Source: JAHDCJ01 sp039028895 (GTDB lineage Bacteria > Bacteroidota > Bacteroidia > Chitinophagales > Saprospiraceae). From it: a stretch of DNA of 64,000 nt. The DNA is taken from the NCBI GenBank assembly GCA_039028895.1, contig JBCCHF010000001.1:248001-312000 (forward strand), read 5' to 3'. Position numbers and translations under genes: made by a program. The notes beneath the pieces are model-generated. The model did not search any database, was not told where the DNA came from, and saw only the letters and a list, made by a program, of their open reading frames with translations. Below are positions 1 through 8,566 of the stretch, in pieces. Position 1 is the stretch's first letter. Each line of letters begins with the position of its first letter.

Positions 1-545
1 ATGAAGAACTCGTAATCGATCTTTTTCTCGAGTTTTTGTGTGAGGAAGAACAAACGCTTGGCTTCAATATCGACTTCAACTTCGAAACCGACCATCACGG
101 GCTCATTGACCTCGAAGCCAGCCTCATGTTGATTTAGGGTTATGTCAATCTCAAATGGAATTTTGCGAAGAGGTCTGTATTTATACAAAATCATCGGTGT
201 TCCTTCTCTGAATTCTCTTCCTTCGCGATCTTCGAGGTATATGTCCATGCCTTTTGGTAAACGGACATTCTTAAGGGTAAAATGGACATCCATACCTGTG
301 AATCGCCCCCAATTGAGAAAGGATTTAGGACTTGAATACTTTACGGATCCTCTGAAGGTAATGGTCTCAGATTTTTCGGTCCATACTTTATAGGGCGCTA
401 CAATCTTACCCTGGTTCTGGAAATTGACCGACATATAATTATCGTTATACTCAAACAGGTCGAGCCGGATATCTTTAGGTCTTCCGAGCCAGGTTAGAAT
501 GAAAATAAGGAGTAAAACAGTAACTGCAACTGGTGCAATGATCAT
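1..545 (-). CDS. Membrane-anchored hypothetical protein, C-terminus cut by window edge
   Basis: The minus strand is open from an ATG at 545 down to base 1 with no stop, so this is the first 181 codons of a gene that continues outside the window. The first residues (MIIAPVAVTVLLLIFILTW) form one hydrophobic segment, best read as a signal anchor. The rest is polar and rich in beta-type sequence, alternating hydrophobic and charged residues with motifs such as NWGRF and LKNVRLPKGMDIYLED, which looks like an Ig/beta-sandwich domain facing the periplasm. I recognise no family. It lies 72 bases downstream of the TPR/SH3 gene on the same strand and may share its transcript. Plus-strand ORFs in this stretch are shadows. 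Confidence 0.7.
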   Translation of the reverse strand, partial: MIIAPVAVTVLLLIFILTWLGRPKDIRLDLFEYNDNYMSVNFQNQGKIVAPYKVWTEKSETITFRGSVKYSSPKSFLNWGRFTGMDVHFTLKNVRLPKGMDIYLEDREGREFREGTPMILYKYRPLRKIPFEIDITLNQHEAGFEVNEPVMVGFEVEVDIEAKRLFFLTQKLEKKIDYEFF

Positions 546-617
546 AGTGAGGTCTAAAATAACGATAATAGTACAAAAGTGCTAAAAACCGGAGCTCTAA
601 CAAAATCAATATAATAT

Positions 618-2306
618 CTATTTCAAATTGATGCGACTTTTGTGGATGAAGCCCCTTGTTCCATCGGCTAAAATCACTTTCCACCAGTTTTGATCTGTTC
701 TTGGTTGCACAAAAAAAGGTTGGTTGCGATAAACCTTGCTGATAACTGCTGTTTTGGTTCCCTTTCCTTTTCTGACATTGGTATAGCCGTCTGAATCTCT
801 GACTGTGGCTTTAATGTATTCCAGTTCTTCGGAGTTATTGCCATCTGGCACTTCGTTATGATCGGTAATGGATACATTATATTTTCCGTTAGGATAAGCC
901 TGAAAATATCGAAAATAGCCGTCGATGGTGTTTTCTTCTATTGCTGCCAGCCAGTAGGCCTCCTCTCTTTGTTCGGTTACCTCCTTGACGAAACTGCCTT
1001 CCGGAAAGCGTTCGAGGTAGTACTCAACATCATCGATTATTGGATTTTTTGCGATTTTCTTCCATAAAGCTTCTTCACCTTTAGTGATTGCGAGGGTTAA
1101 GTATTTCCCTTCCGGAAATTGTTCGATGTAGCGATCATAGGCGTTAATGGTGTTTTGGGCACGTGCCAGGCACCAGGCTGTCGGTTCTTTTACATACGGA
1201 TAGGCGAACCATCCTCCGGCTACGAGCAACAACAAAATGATCGGCTTCACCAATTTCCTGGATGATTTGGTTTTGGATTTTCTCGAGAGTGTCTTAAGTT
1301 CTTTCCGATAGGCCGTAAATCTTTCCTGGTATTCTTTTTTACCGGGGTCGAGTTGTGAAGCCTTTTCGGCATATTTGGCGGCCAGTTCTTTATGGCCATT
1401 GTCGTGACAACTTTCCGCGTAAGCGAAACAAAAATTGGCGAAAGATTCGGGTTTGATCAGTCCAATTTCTTTGGCTTCAACCTTTTCGAGATACTTTACG
1501 GCATCTTCATAATTATTTTGGTCAAACTCATATTGAGCGGCTATGACCCATAATTCGGCGAGATTGTATCGAATTCTTTCATTCTCGAGGTCCAGACAGG
1601 TTTCATCGATATTGCGGATCAATTCGATAAACCGATTCGCGCCATATCCCAAATTTCGATTACAAAATGCCAGGTAGTAACACGCCAGTGACTTATCGGG
1701 TTCTTCTCCATTAGTCGATATTACTGCAGCAGACAACAAGGTTTCTGCTCGCACAAACTGTTCGGTAACGCAAGCATCAATACCCAGGTAAAGCTGTGCC
1801 TTGGCATTGGTTTTATCCATCCTGTGGGCCATTTCCCAAGCTTTTATGGCTTCAATCCTTTTCCCGGAAAGGGTAAGAAATTCTGCTTTGGTCACCCAGG
1901 TATCGCTTTGATCTGGCCATAATTCAATTAATCGATCAAGGTAGACTTTTGAAGATTGTGGGTCATTGGCGTCAAGGGAAACCAGCGCCAGTTTACGAAG
2001 TACCCTGGCATTATTAGGGTACCAACCCTCCATTTTGCGGATGTGAGCAAGAGCTTCTTCAGATTTGTCTTTTTGAAGGTAACATTCAATGAGGAGGAGT
2101 CCACCATCGAAGTTTTTTTCGTTGAGCTCAAGAATTTTGTGAAGAATACGAGTGGCATCATCGATATTCTTCAGTTCATACAGCAATTTGGCATATCCCC
2201 AGAGAGCGGAAACATTTCCTGGGTCGGATTCCAGCTTTTTCTCATAAGCTGCCTTCCTGGATTGGTTGTGCAGATTTAGAGGTTCAGGGGTATTGCCGGT
2301 CTTCAT
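618..2306 (-). CDS. TPR-repeat membrane protein with C-terminal SH3b domain
   Basis: This 562-residue protein begins with about 320 residues of tetratricopeptide repeats (for example ALWGYAKLLYELKNIDDATR and AYEKKLESDPGN). A basic linker and one transmembrane helix near residue 352 (PIILLLLVAGGWFAYPYV) follow. Next come short repeats of the type YxRFPEGxY/F around residues 385-475, and then a bacterial SH3-like domain at 505-562 (TNVRKGKGTKTAVISKV, WWKVILADGTRGFIHKSRI). There is no cleavable signal peptide, so the TPRs should be cytoplasmic and the SH3b domain periplasmic. SH3b domains often bind peptidoglycan or peptides, so a role linking the cytoplasm to the wall is plausible but inferred. 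The upstream neighbour is the TerB-like gene on the same strand. Confidence 0.85.
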   Translation of the reverse strand: MKTGNTPEPLNLHNQSRKAAYEKKLESDPGNVSALWGYAKLLYELKNIDDATRILHKILELNEKNFDGGLLLIECYLQKDKSEEALAHIRKMEGWYPNNARVLRKLALVSLDANDPQSSKVYLDRLIELWPDQSDTWVTKAEFLTLSGKRIEAIKAWEMAHRMDKTNAKAQLYLGIDACVTEQFVRAETLLSAAVISTNGEEPDKSLACYYLAFCNRNLGYGANRFIELIRNIDETCLDLENERIRYNLAELWVIAAQYEFDQNNYEDAVKYLEKVEAKEIGLIKPESFANFCFAYAESCHDNGHKELAAKYAEKASQLDPGKKEYQERFTAYRKELKTLSRKSKTKSSRKLVKPIILLLLVAGGWFAYPYVKEPTAWCLARAQNTINAYDRYIEQFPEGKYLTLAITKGEEALWKKIAKNPIIDDVEYYLERFPEGSFVKEVTEQREEAYWLAAIEENTIDGYFRYFQAYPNGKYNVSITDHNEVPDGNNSEELEYIKATVRDSDGYTNVRKGKGTKTAVISKVYRNQPFFVQPRTDQNWWKVILADGTRGFIHKSRINLK

Positions 2307-2457
2307 GATAGCTTTAACACAATGGGGAGAACATTAATTCAATTTATCTCTTTTTTGGCAATCCGATAAATGTATTAACAAAAAAAATAAGACGCTACCC
2401 TCCACACCCCTACGGAAGATAACGTCCCTCAAAAAATTGATCTTTATGATAACTGGC

Positions 2458-2907
2458 TTATAAGTTCATATATCTGAGTGCCATAACTTCAACGACCTCT
2501 TCAGCGTAATGAGGTTTAATGTTAAGCAGATCTCGAAGTTTGTCCATGAAAATTTTTTCCTGGAGATTGACCACTCCGTCGGAAAACAGCAGGTCTACAG
2601 CATTCGTATATGCAGTTTCTCTGAGGGTGTAGGGCAAGCATCTCGCGGCCAACCTGGTTAGCGCATCGTGTCCTTTTTTTTCAAGGATATTTGTAAGGTC
2701 TTCTACAATTCTTTTCCATTTTTCGCCAGGGATGCCGACGAAAAGCATCATGTTATCAACGATGTTCCAGATGTTGTTGATTTCATCTTCTCCGACCCTA
2801 CCGTCTGCTGTTACAGCGGTAAACAGTATCCCGAAAAAAGCTTCCTCTCCTGACAGTGTATATTCAAAGGTTGGAGAGAAGTTGGTTTCATTTCCAAAAT
2901 TCTGCAT
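2458..2907 (-). CDS. TerB-like (tellurite resistance family) protein
   Basis: The 149-residue soluble helical protein has the two acidic helix-loop signatures of the TerB fold: TADGRVGEDE at about residues 33-42 and a second FSDGVVNLQEKIF near 108-120. In TerB-family proteins these acidic loops bind metal ions. The family is widespread and usually not a true tellurite determinant. No TerC, TerD or TerZ neighbour is present, so tellurite resistance should not be inferred. The gene sits between a small secreted protein and the TPR/SH3 protein, all on the minus strand. The 150 bases after it hold no other gene. Confidence 0.75.
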   Translation of the reverse strand: MQNFGNETNFSPTFEYTLSGEEAFFGILFTAVTADGRVGEDEINNIWNIVDNMMLFVGIPGEKWKRIVEDLTNILEKKGHDALTRLAARCLPYTLRETAYTNAVDLLFSDGVVNLQEKIFMDKLRDLLNIKPHYAEEVVEVMALRYMNL

Positions 2908-2948
2908 ACGTCTCTTACTAATTTGTGTTTGATCGTCTTCAGCCTTCC

Positions 2949-3314
2949 TTATTTCATTTCAAATGAAACCATTTCAAGGAAAACACCGTTTGTTTTTTCC
3001 AGTATGAAGTCATAGGTTCCTTCAGGGTAATTCCTGTGATCGAAAACTATGGCCTTCGGTGTTGGGAACTGGTCATTCCAAACCACTTTCCCGTTTGCAT
3101 CAAGTAAAGTTCCTACAAGGTCTTCACCAACATCAGCTATATCCAAAGTAGTGGAGTGTAAGCCCTGATAGATGACAATCATTGTATTGTCAAGTAATGT
3201 TGTTTCAAACTGAGTAAAAATCTTTTCGCTTTGCTTATTCGTGTTTAATGAGGCTCCAGCACCAAATGACCATGTACCGACCATAAGGACGAGGAGCAAA
3301 AAGTAGCCTTTCAT
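2949..3314 (-). CDS. Small secreted beta-rich protein of unknown function
   Basis: This 121-residue protein has a clear N-terminal signal peptide (KGYFLLLVLMVGTWSFGAGA). About 100 residues follow whose pattern (LVGTLLDANGKVVW, FDHRNYPEGTYDFILE) is that of a small beta-sandwich. It resembles the domain shared by small secreted Bacteroidota proteins and by T9SS sorting domains, where the last strands read G.Y.......G. It is too short to carry a passenger plus a sorting domain, and the final strand is not a good match to a T9SS signal. Function unknown. It lies 41 bases upstream of the TerB-like gene and may be co-transcribed with it. Confidence 0.65.
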   Translation of the reverse strand: MKGYFLLLVLMVGTWSFGAGASLNTNKQSEKIFTQFETTLLDNTMIVIYQGLHSTTLDIADVGEDLVGTLLDANGKVVWNDQFPTPKAIVFDHRNYPEGTYDFILEKTNGVFLEMVSFEMK

Positions 3315-3443
3315 TGTGTTTACGTGTTTAGGTTTATTAATGGCTAATGAAGGATCAGAGGCTACTAATTAGTTTGGGTTTTCCTGAGTGTAAGAGTTTG
3401 GTTAAGAGAGCAGAAATTATTTATTCCTGGTTGATAAATAGTT

Positions 3444-3788
3444 TTAACGGCTCGGAGAGGCTGCTGGTTTCATTTCCGGCATCTTCTTTTTGCCTTTGTC
3501 ATCATTATACTTCAAGGCTGACCAGATTGTTCGGTCAGTGATATTGAGTTTATCAGACAGGTTTTGGACAGTTTGGGTTTTATGGTATGCGTATTTGGGC
3601 AAAAGGTTCTCAAATTCTGCATTAATCACATACCTTCTAATAGAAGATGGGTTGATAAAATCTCGATCGATCAGATACACCATTAATTGCTGTGTGCTGA
3701 ATTCAACCTGGTGCTTCATGCAGTAGGATTTGAATTGTGACAAAATGGTATCCTGAAAAATATCTAGTATCTGCTTTTTGATTTCCAT
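3444..3788 (-). CDS. Small hypothetical protein with possible helix-turn-helix
   Basis: The 114-residue protein has no signal peptide and is mostly helical. Residues 75-95 (VQNLSDKLNITDRTIWSALK) look like a helix-turn-helix: helix, NITD turn, recognition helix. A basic tail follows (DDKGKKKMPEMKP). This would fit a small DNA-binding regulator, but the rest matches no family I recognise. It is transcribed away from the plus-strand gene at 4001, with 212 bases of AT-rich sequence between the two starts. The start codon at 3788 is the only good ATG. Confidence 0.6.
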   Translation of the reverse strand: MEIKKQILDIFQDTILSQFKSYCMKHQVEFSTQQLMVYLIDRDFINPSSIRRYVINAEFENLLPKYAYHKTQTVQNLSDKLNITDRTIWSALKYNDDKGKKKMPEMKPAASPSR

Positions 3789-4000
3789 AATAGTTTGGCT
3801 TTGCGTGCCCCTGATCCTCTATTATTTAATTTCTGATGCTAATATGCTAGTGAAAGCCCTCTCCAACAAAGTTCGATTTTATATAAAATCCCTTATTTTT
3901 TTATAAAAAAAATTCATCAATTTATCTTACATTTAGATCACATTTCACTCAATATCAACATTATAACCAAATGTCTTGTTTCTAATATTCTCCCTAAAAA

Positions 4001-5455
4001 ATGAAAACAAAAACTGCTCTTTTTAATCGAAAAATCTTTGATGTTCTGAAAGTTCTCTCAAGAAATGAGATTAATGAATTTGGTCGATTTCTGGGTACAA
4101 CTGTATTTAAATGCGATGAAGAGGTTTTAAAGTTATTCGGTTATCTGAAACCATATCATCCCGAATTTGAGCCAGGGAAGATTAGTGAAAAGAAAATGAT
4201 CAAAAAGGTATTTGGTAACACCACTTCTGTTTCCGGAAGGAAAATTGACAAAAAAGTATCTGCCTTGATCTTGCTTGCGGAAAAGTACCTTTTATCAAAA
4301 CACCTGGATACGCCTTCTGAAGAGAAAAAATTGTTATTGGCCAGAATCTATAGTCAACGCCAGGCAGATCAACTTTTTTTCAGGTTAATGGATAAGGTCA
4401 ATAACCAGGTCAACCGGAAAACTGCACCGGAAACACTTGACTATTTCTATAAGACAAGATCCAGTTATGAATCCTATTTTCACCCAAGTAAGGTAAAATT
4501 TGAAAAACGTATTTCAAACGAACAGTTAAAAAGGGCCATCGAACACCATAAAGACTATTTTGTAGTAGGTATGCTTCGATTAGCCGTTGAGGCGGTATCA
4601 AGGCGGTATGCAGCAGGTGAAGACATTGCTGTGCCGCTCTTAAAAGAAGTAAGAATACTTGCTGCCAATATAAAACCAGACAACCCGCTTGTAAACTTAT
4701 ACAGTCTCATTCTTTTTCATGCAGAGCATAGTGACGATGCTTCTCTGAATACTGCCGAGGAACTTTTCCGCACCTATCATGATCATATTTCTCCTTCCAA
4801 ACAAAATACAATCGTTTCTATGCTGATCAATTTTTCTCTCATCCAATATGCCAGTGGGAGAGAAGAACACCAGCTAAAAGTCTTTATGCTTTACCAACTG
4901 GCATTTGAAAATCAGTGGCTTGAAGTTGAAGGATTTATACCTGAGAGTCATTTCACAAGAGCGATATTTATCGCCGTGGATCTCAAGCAATTCTCCTGGG
5001 TCGAAAAGACACTGGATAATGCAGAACAAACGCTTAGGTCAGACATAAAACAGAACACCATACTAATTTGCCAGGCTTACCTATCGTTCGGTTACGAAAA
5101 ATTTGAAGAAGTACTGGATTACCTTCGCCAAGCGGAATTTCCAAATATTAACTACGAACTTAACTCTCGAAGTCTCATTCTTAAAAGTTATTATGAGCTA
5201 AATATCGGTGAACGGGAGTATCCAGTTGTCGACTATTGCGAAAGTTACAGGCAATATCTGATGCGCAGAAAAAACATACCTGCCGTATTCATCGAACGCA
5301 ATTTAAATTTCATCAAGATGGTTCGAAGACTGACGAATGCGCATGCTGAAAACCGGGAAGATTTGCAACGGGAATTACTTTACCGCATCGAGCGGATGCC
5401 AATCATTTCAAAAGGCTGGTTATTGGAGAAGATCAATCAGTTGTATGTGCAATAA
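4001..5455 (+). CDS. Helical hypothetical protein of a Bacteroidota type
   Basis: This 484-residue soluble protein has no signal peptide and no membrane segment. It appears almost wholly alpha-helical, with a TPR/HEAT-like amphipathic pattern in its second half (for example YQLAFENQWLEVEGF and LICQAYLSFGYEKFEEVLDYL). No catalytic motif is visible. Proteins starting like this one (FNRKIFDVLKVLSRNEINEFGRFL) are, as I recall, frequent single genes in Saprospirales-type genomes and have no assigned function. I did not verify that. Its last 23 bases overlap the 3' end of the convergent membrane-protein gene. Confidence 0.75.
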   Translation: MKTKTALFNRKIFDVLKVLSRNEINEFGRFLGTTVFKCDEEVLKLFGYLKPYHPEFEPGKISEKKMIKKVFGNTTSVSGRKIDKKVSALILLAEKYLLSKHLDTPSEEKKLLLARIYSQRQADQLFFRLMDKVNNQVNRKTAPETLDYFYKTRSSYESYFHPSKVKFEKRISNEQLKRAIEHHKDYFVVGMLRLAVEAVSRRYAAGEDIAVPLLKEVRILAANIKPDNPLVNLYSLILFHAEHSDDASLNTAEELFRTYHDHISPSKQNTIVSMLINFSLIQYASGREEHQLKVFMLYQLAFENQWLEVEGFIPESHFTRAIFIAVDLKQFSWVEKTLDNAEQTLRSDIKQNTILICQAYLSFGYEKFEEVLDYLRQAEFPNINYELNSRSLILKSYYELNIGEREYPVVDYCESYRQYLMRRKNIPAVFIERNLNFIKMVRRLTNAHAENREDLQRELLYRIERMPIISKGWLLEKINQLYVQ

Positions 5456-6350
5456 GTTCCGGCTCGGGCCTTGAACGTTCATGTAGGTCCCAGAAAGCAC
5501 CAGCTGCCATAATGCGAATGAGTATTCTTGAAAATACAAGGAGCTGCTGTAAAAAGAAAAATACCAGGATCAGAGTTTCAGAAACCATTCCCGAAGCCAT
5601 ATCAACACCGAAATAAATACCAAAGAATGTAATCTGAAGCAGGAAAAACAAGATATATAGTCCTACGCCCTTAAATAGATTAGCACTGGTCCATTTTAGA
5701 CCATCGACAATAGACGTCCATACTTTTTGGCGATATTCGGAAACAATCTTAATTTTCGTTAACAGGTTAGCAACGATCAGGAAAAATAAACCTACCAGCC
5801 ACACTATAACACCTGCAGCTATTGCTAAAACAATCTCTCTTTCGGTAGGCATATCGTTAATGGCATCGCCCAAAATTGCACTCATGATAAACATCACCAG
5901 GCCTGCCCAGACAAGATGCAGCACAAGAAAAAACACACTCACTTTCAAGAATCTGAAGAAATGGCGTGCCCCTCCTGTCCAAAATGTTTCCCATCGCGAA
6001 GTTTGTTCTTTGATACAGTAAAACACACCTCCTTTAAGGAATATCCAAAAAATGAAATACACAATGACTATCCAGCGGGTTTGGCCAATTAAGGGTGTAA
6101 TGGCATCGCCATGGGCATTGAGGAAATCACGGAAGATAGTATTGTCATAATCGTAGATCAACTTTTCTACTTCAAGGGAATCTCCAATAGAGGCGTTAAG
6201 CACCCTAAACACCTGTAAAGCCAGGGGAAGTGCTAACAATAATTGAAGCAAATAGATGGTCAAGGCAATTTTTGACTGCTTTAAACCTATGCTAATTCCC
6301 TTGGTAAATGATTTGATCATAAATCTCAAATTATCCGATAACTGTTGCAA
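5433..6350 (-). CDS. Six-helix integral membrane protein, unknown function
   Basis: The 305-residue protein has about six hydrophobic helices: near residues 26-46 (ALTIYLLQLLLALPLALQVF), 92-112, 130-155, 170-195, 220-245 and 255-285. There is no signal peptide and no extended soluble domain. The start overlaps the end of the M1 peptidase gene by 20 bases, so translation of the two is probably coupled. A shared role at the membrane is possible. No transporter or enzyme motif is evident. The C-terminus overlaps the convergent gene at 4001-5455 by 23 bases, leaving no room for an independent terminator. Confidence 0.75.
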   Translation of the reverse strand: MQQLSDNLRFMIKSFTKGISIGLKQSKIALTIYLLQLLLALPLALQVFRVLNASIGDSLEVEKLIYDYDNTIFRDFLNAHGDAITPLIGQTRWIVIVYFIFWIFLKGGVFYCIKEQTSRWETFWTGGARHFFRFLKVSVFFLVLHLVWAGLVMFIMSAILGDAINDMPTEREIVLAIAAGVIVWLVGLFFLIVANLLTKIKIVSEYRQKVWTSIVDGLKWTSANLFKGVGLYILFFLLQITFFGIYFGVDMASGMVSETLILVFFFLQQLLVFSRILIRIMAAGAFWDLHERSRPEPELIAHTTD

Positions 6351-8322
6351 AACTCATGGTGTTCTGCAACCAGAAAAGCGCCTTTATGGCATACTTCCAT
6401 AATGGCTTCTTGTTGGGTTTTAACGTCTTACTGTTATTATTCATATCAACATCAAGCGTAATCTTGTATTCCGGATCAACCTGTGCCGAAACGATCCTGC
6501 TCTCCCTTTGATATTCGAAGATCATAGTACGGGCAATCCCATCCCATTTCTCCAGCACTTCTGTGCCATCTTCAAACTTTATTCTAACTTCTGTTGGAAT
6601 GATTAGCTCTCCCAATCGGTAAACGGTTACTGCCGAATTTACTTTACCTGATCTTTCTCCTTTTCTGAATTCTTTTTCGCCATTCTCACCATCGAAAATA
6701 CCATGTGGGCTTATGTCATCGAAATTGGAAATACGGCCAATAGCATAATCACAGATATCTGTACCATATAAAACCTGGTCTGTCAGCCAGTCGAGGTTTT
6801 CACCAAATGTTAGGCCGTGATCTTCACTGACAACCTCATTCAAAACCCTGAGCAAATCTGGTGCCTTTGGATGCGTGAAGGCATGTTCCTGGTAATAACG
6901 TTTCAGGAATTTCCTCATCGTTGGCGTACCAAACATATTTTCCATAGTGTGCAGCCAGGTTGCTGTTTTTGAATATTGGAACCCTTTCCTACCTTCTGTA
7001 AATTCCCATCCTGGCCTGGCGATTGACCCGGCTTTGGGGTTATTCATACCTGTGTATTCAAGGCGGCTCATTTCTTCAGTACCTGTTCGATAGCCCAGAA
7101 TGTCAAAAATAGAATTCCTCTCACCATACAGCTCATCCATTATGCAATCTTCCATATAGGTCACCATGCCTTCATCCAGCCATGGCTCTTCTTTCTCGTT
7201 TGATGCCAGCATACTCATATAATACTGGTGACCAAACTCGTGGATAAGCAGTGCCTCTGATGTTCTTATTCCTTTGGGAATATTGTAGAAAGTGCCTCCG
7301 GTAATGAGTGTTGGGTATTCCATTAACCCCGACCGAAGACCGTGCAGAGGAGGGTCTACAACCGTTAAAGTGGGATAGACATAAGGACCAACATGTTCAT
7401 CGAAATAGGCAAAACCACCTTTTAATGCTTCCATAAATCGGTCACTTAACATGGCATGCTCAGGCTGGATCAATAACCGGATAGTGACATGTTCCCATTG
7501 TTCTTCTACAACGACAAACCTTGGAGAAATCGTCCAGGCAAAATCAATCACATCTTCTACATAATAGCCATAAGTTTTAGTGCCATCTTTATTATCCACT
7601 TCCTTTATCCGGCATCCTGATGCACCGATGATAAAGTAATCTGGTATGGTCATCTCTACATTATAAACCCCGAAATCAGCAAAAAACTCAGTGCCTGGCA
7701 TAAACTGGTGACAATTCCATCCCCAGACGCCTTCTACGTTCTGTTCGTAAACACCCGCTTGTGGAAACCAATGGACAAACAGGTAATAATCACGACTGTA
7801 GCCACAACGCGCAATAACTTCAGGAATCTTGGCTCGCCAGTCAAAATCCAGCACTACTGAATCTCCAGGCATAATCGGTTCAGCCAATGTTAGTTCTAAA
7901 ACCGATTGATCGAGAATGTTATCGTTGTTGGGCTGAATGTATTTAAGATTTCCAGTTACATCACTGGTTCCGTTTTCGGTCATTTTATCAATATCACACC
8001 AACCCCACCTTGCTTCTGGTTCGGTAGTCAGGTTTTCGCGAAAGACACTTCCTCCTGCATCATGAATGAATGTGGAATAAGTGTTTTTAAACGAATTGAG
8101 ATACATATAAAACGGGATCGTGGTAATGGTATCCGGCGAAGTGTTATTCCAAACCATTCGAGTGGTCACGTCGAGCATACGATTATCGTGATCGAGTATC
8201 ACCTTCATATCATAATTGGCGATTCGCGGACTGTAGGGTGTTGGGAAATATGGATCGCAGTCAGTAGCTGATGCATAAATGGCCCAACCGACCAATAGCA
8301 GAACCAGAAATAATTTTTTCAT
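6331..8322 (-). CDS. M1-family zinc metallopeptidase (aminopeptidase N-like), exported
   Basis: The 663-residue protein starts with a signal peptide (KKLFLVLLLVGWAIYASA). It contains the complete M1 zinc signature: HEFGH near residue 359, then exactly 18 residues, then the glutamate of WLDEG. Known M1 enzymes use the two histidines and this glutamate to hold Zn2+. The exopeptidase GxMEN motif is replaced by GLMEYPTL, so substrate choice may differ from a classic aminopeptidase. The N-terminal 200 residues have the expected beta-saddle pattern. It probably acts in the periplasm or outer envelope on peptides. The gene overlaps the membrane-protein gene that follows it. Confidence 0.9.
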   Translation of the reverse strand: MKKLFLVLLLVGWAIYASATDCDPYFPTPYSPRIANYDMKVILDHDNRMLDVTTRMVWNNTSPDTITTIPFYMYLNSFKNTYSTFIHDAGGSVFRENLTTEPEARWGWCDIDKMTENGTSDVTGNLKYIQPNNDNILDQSVLELTLAEPIMPGDSVVLDFDWRAKIPEVIARCGYSRDYYLFVHWFPQAGVYEQNVEGVWGWNCHQFMPGTEFFADFGVYNVEMTIPDYFIIGASGCRIKEVDNKDGTKTYGYYVEDVIDFAWTISPRFVVVEEQWEHVTIRLLIQPEHAMLSDRFMEALKGGFAYFDEHVGPYVYPTLTVVDPPLHGLRSGLMEYPTLITGGTFYNIPKGIRTSEALLIHEFGHQYYMSMLASNEKEEPWLDEGMVTYMEDCIMDELYGERNSIFDILGYRTGTEEMSRLEYTGMNNPKAGSIARPGWEFTEGRKGFQYSKTATWLHTMENMFGTPTMRKFLKRYYQEHAFTHPKAPDLLRVLNEVVSEDHGLTFGENLDWLTDQVLYGTDICDYAIGRISNFDDISPHGIFDGENGEKEFRKGERSGKVNSAVTVYRLGELIIPTEVRIKFEDGTEVLEKWDGIARTMIFEYQRESRIVSAQVDPEYKITLDVDMNNNSKTLKPNKKPLWKYAIKALFWLQNTMSFATVIG

Positions 8323-8566
8323 AAGTCACTAATATAAAAGGTTCTGGTAGGAAATTTGATCAAGCCATTAGTTCAGGGCTTTGAAATTACTGTATTTGAG
8401 TCAATAACCAAACCTTAAAGGCTTAAAAACATGTTTATTCTTAATTTGTTTTCGTTTATGGTTTTTTCATCAAAAATTTAAGCAGGTTAACACTTGCCAT
8501 AAAAAATCGAAAAAGAAAGAACCAATTTTAATCGTATTTTAATACAGTTGAAATACAAATCAAAAA

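Noticed and set aside
142..393. Plus-strand ORF of 83 codons at the left end
   Set aside because: It is antisense to the edge-truncated minus-strand gene at 1-545, which has a signal anchor and coherent protein-like sequence.
2458..2907. Tellurite-resistance operon
   Set aside because: Only a TerB-fold protein is present, with no terC, terD or terZ nearby. The fold alone does not support resistance.
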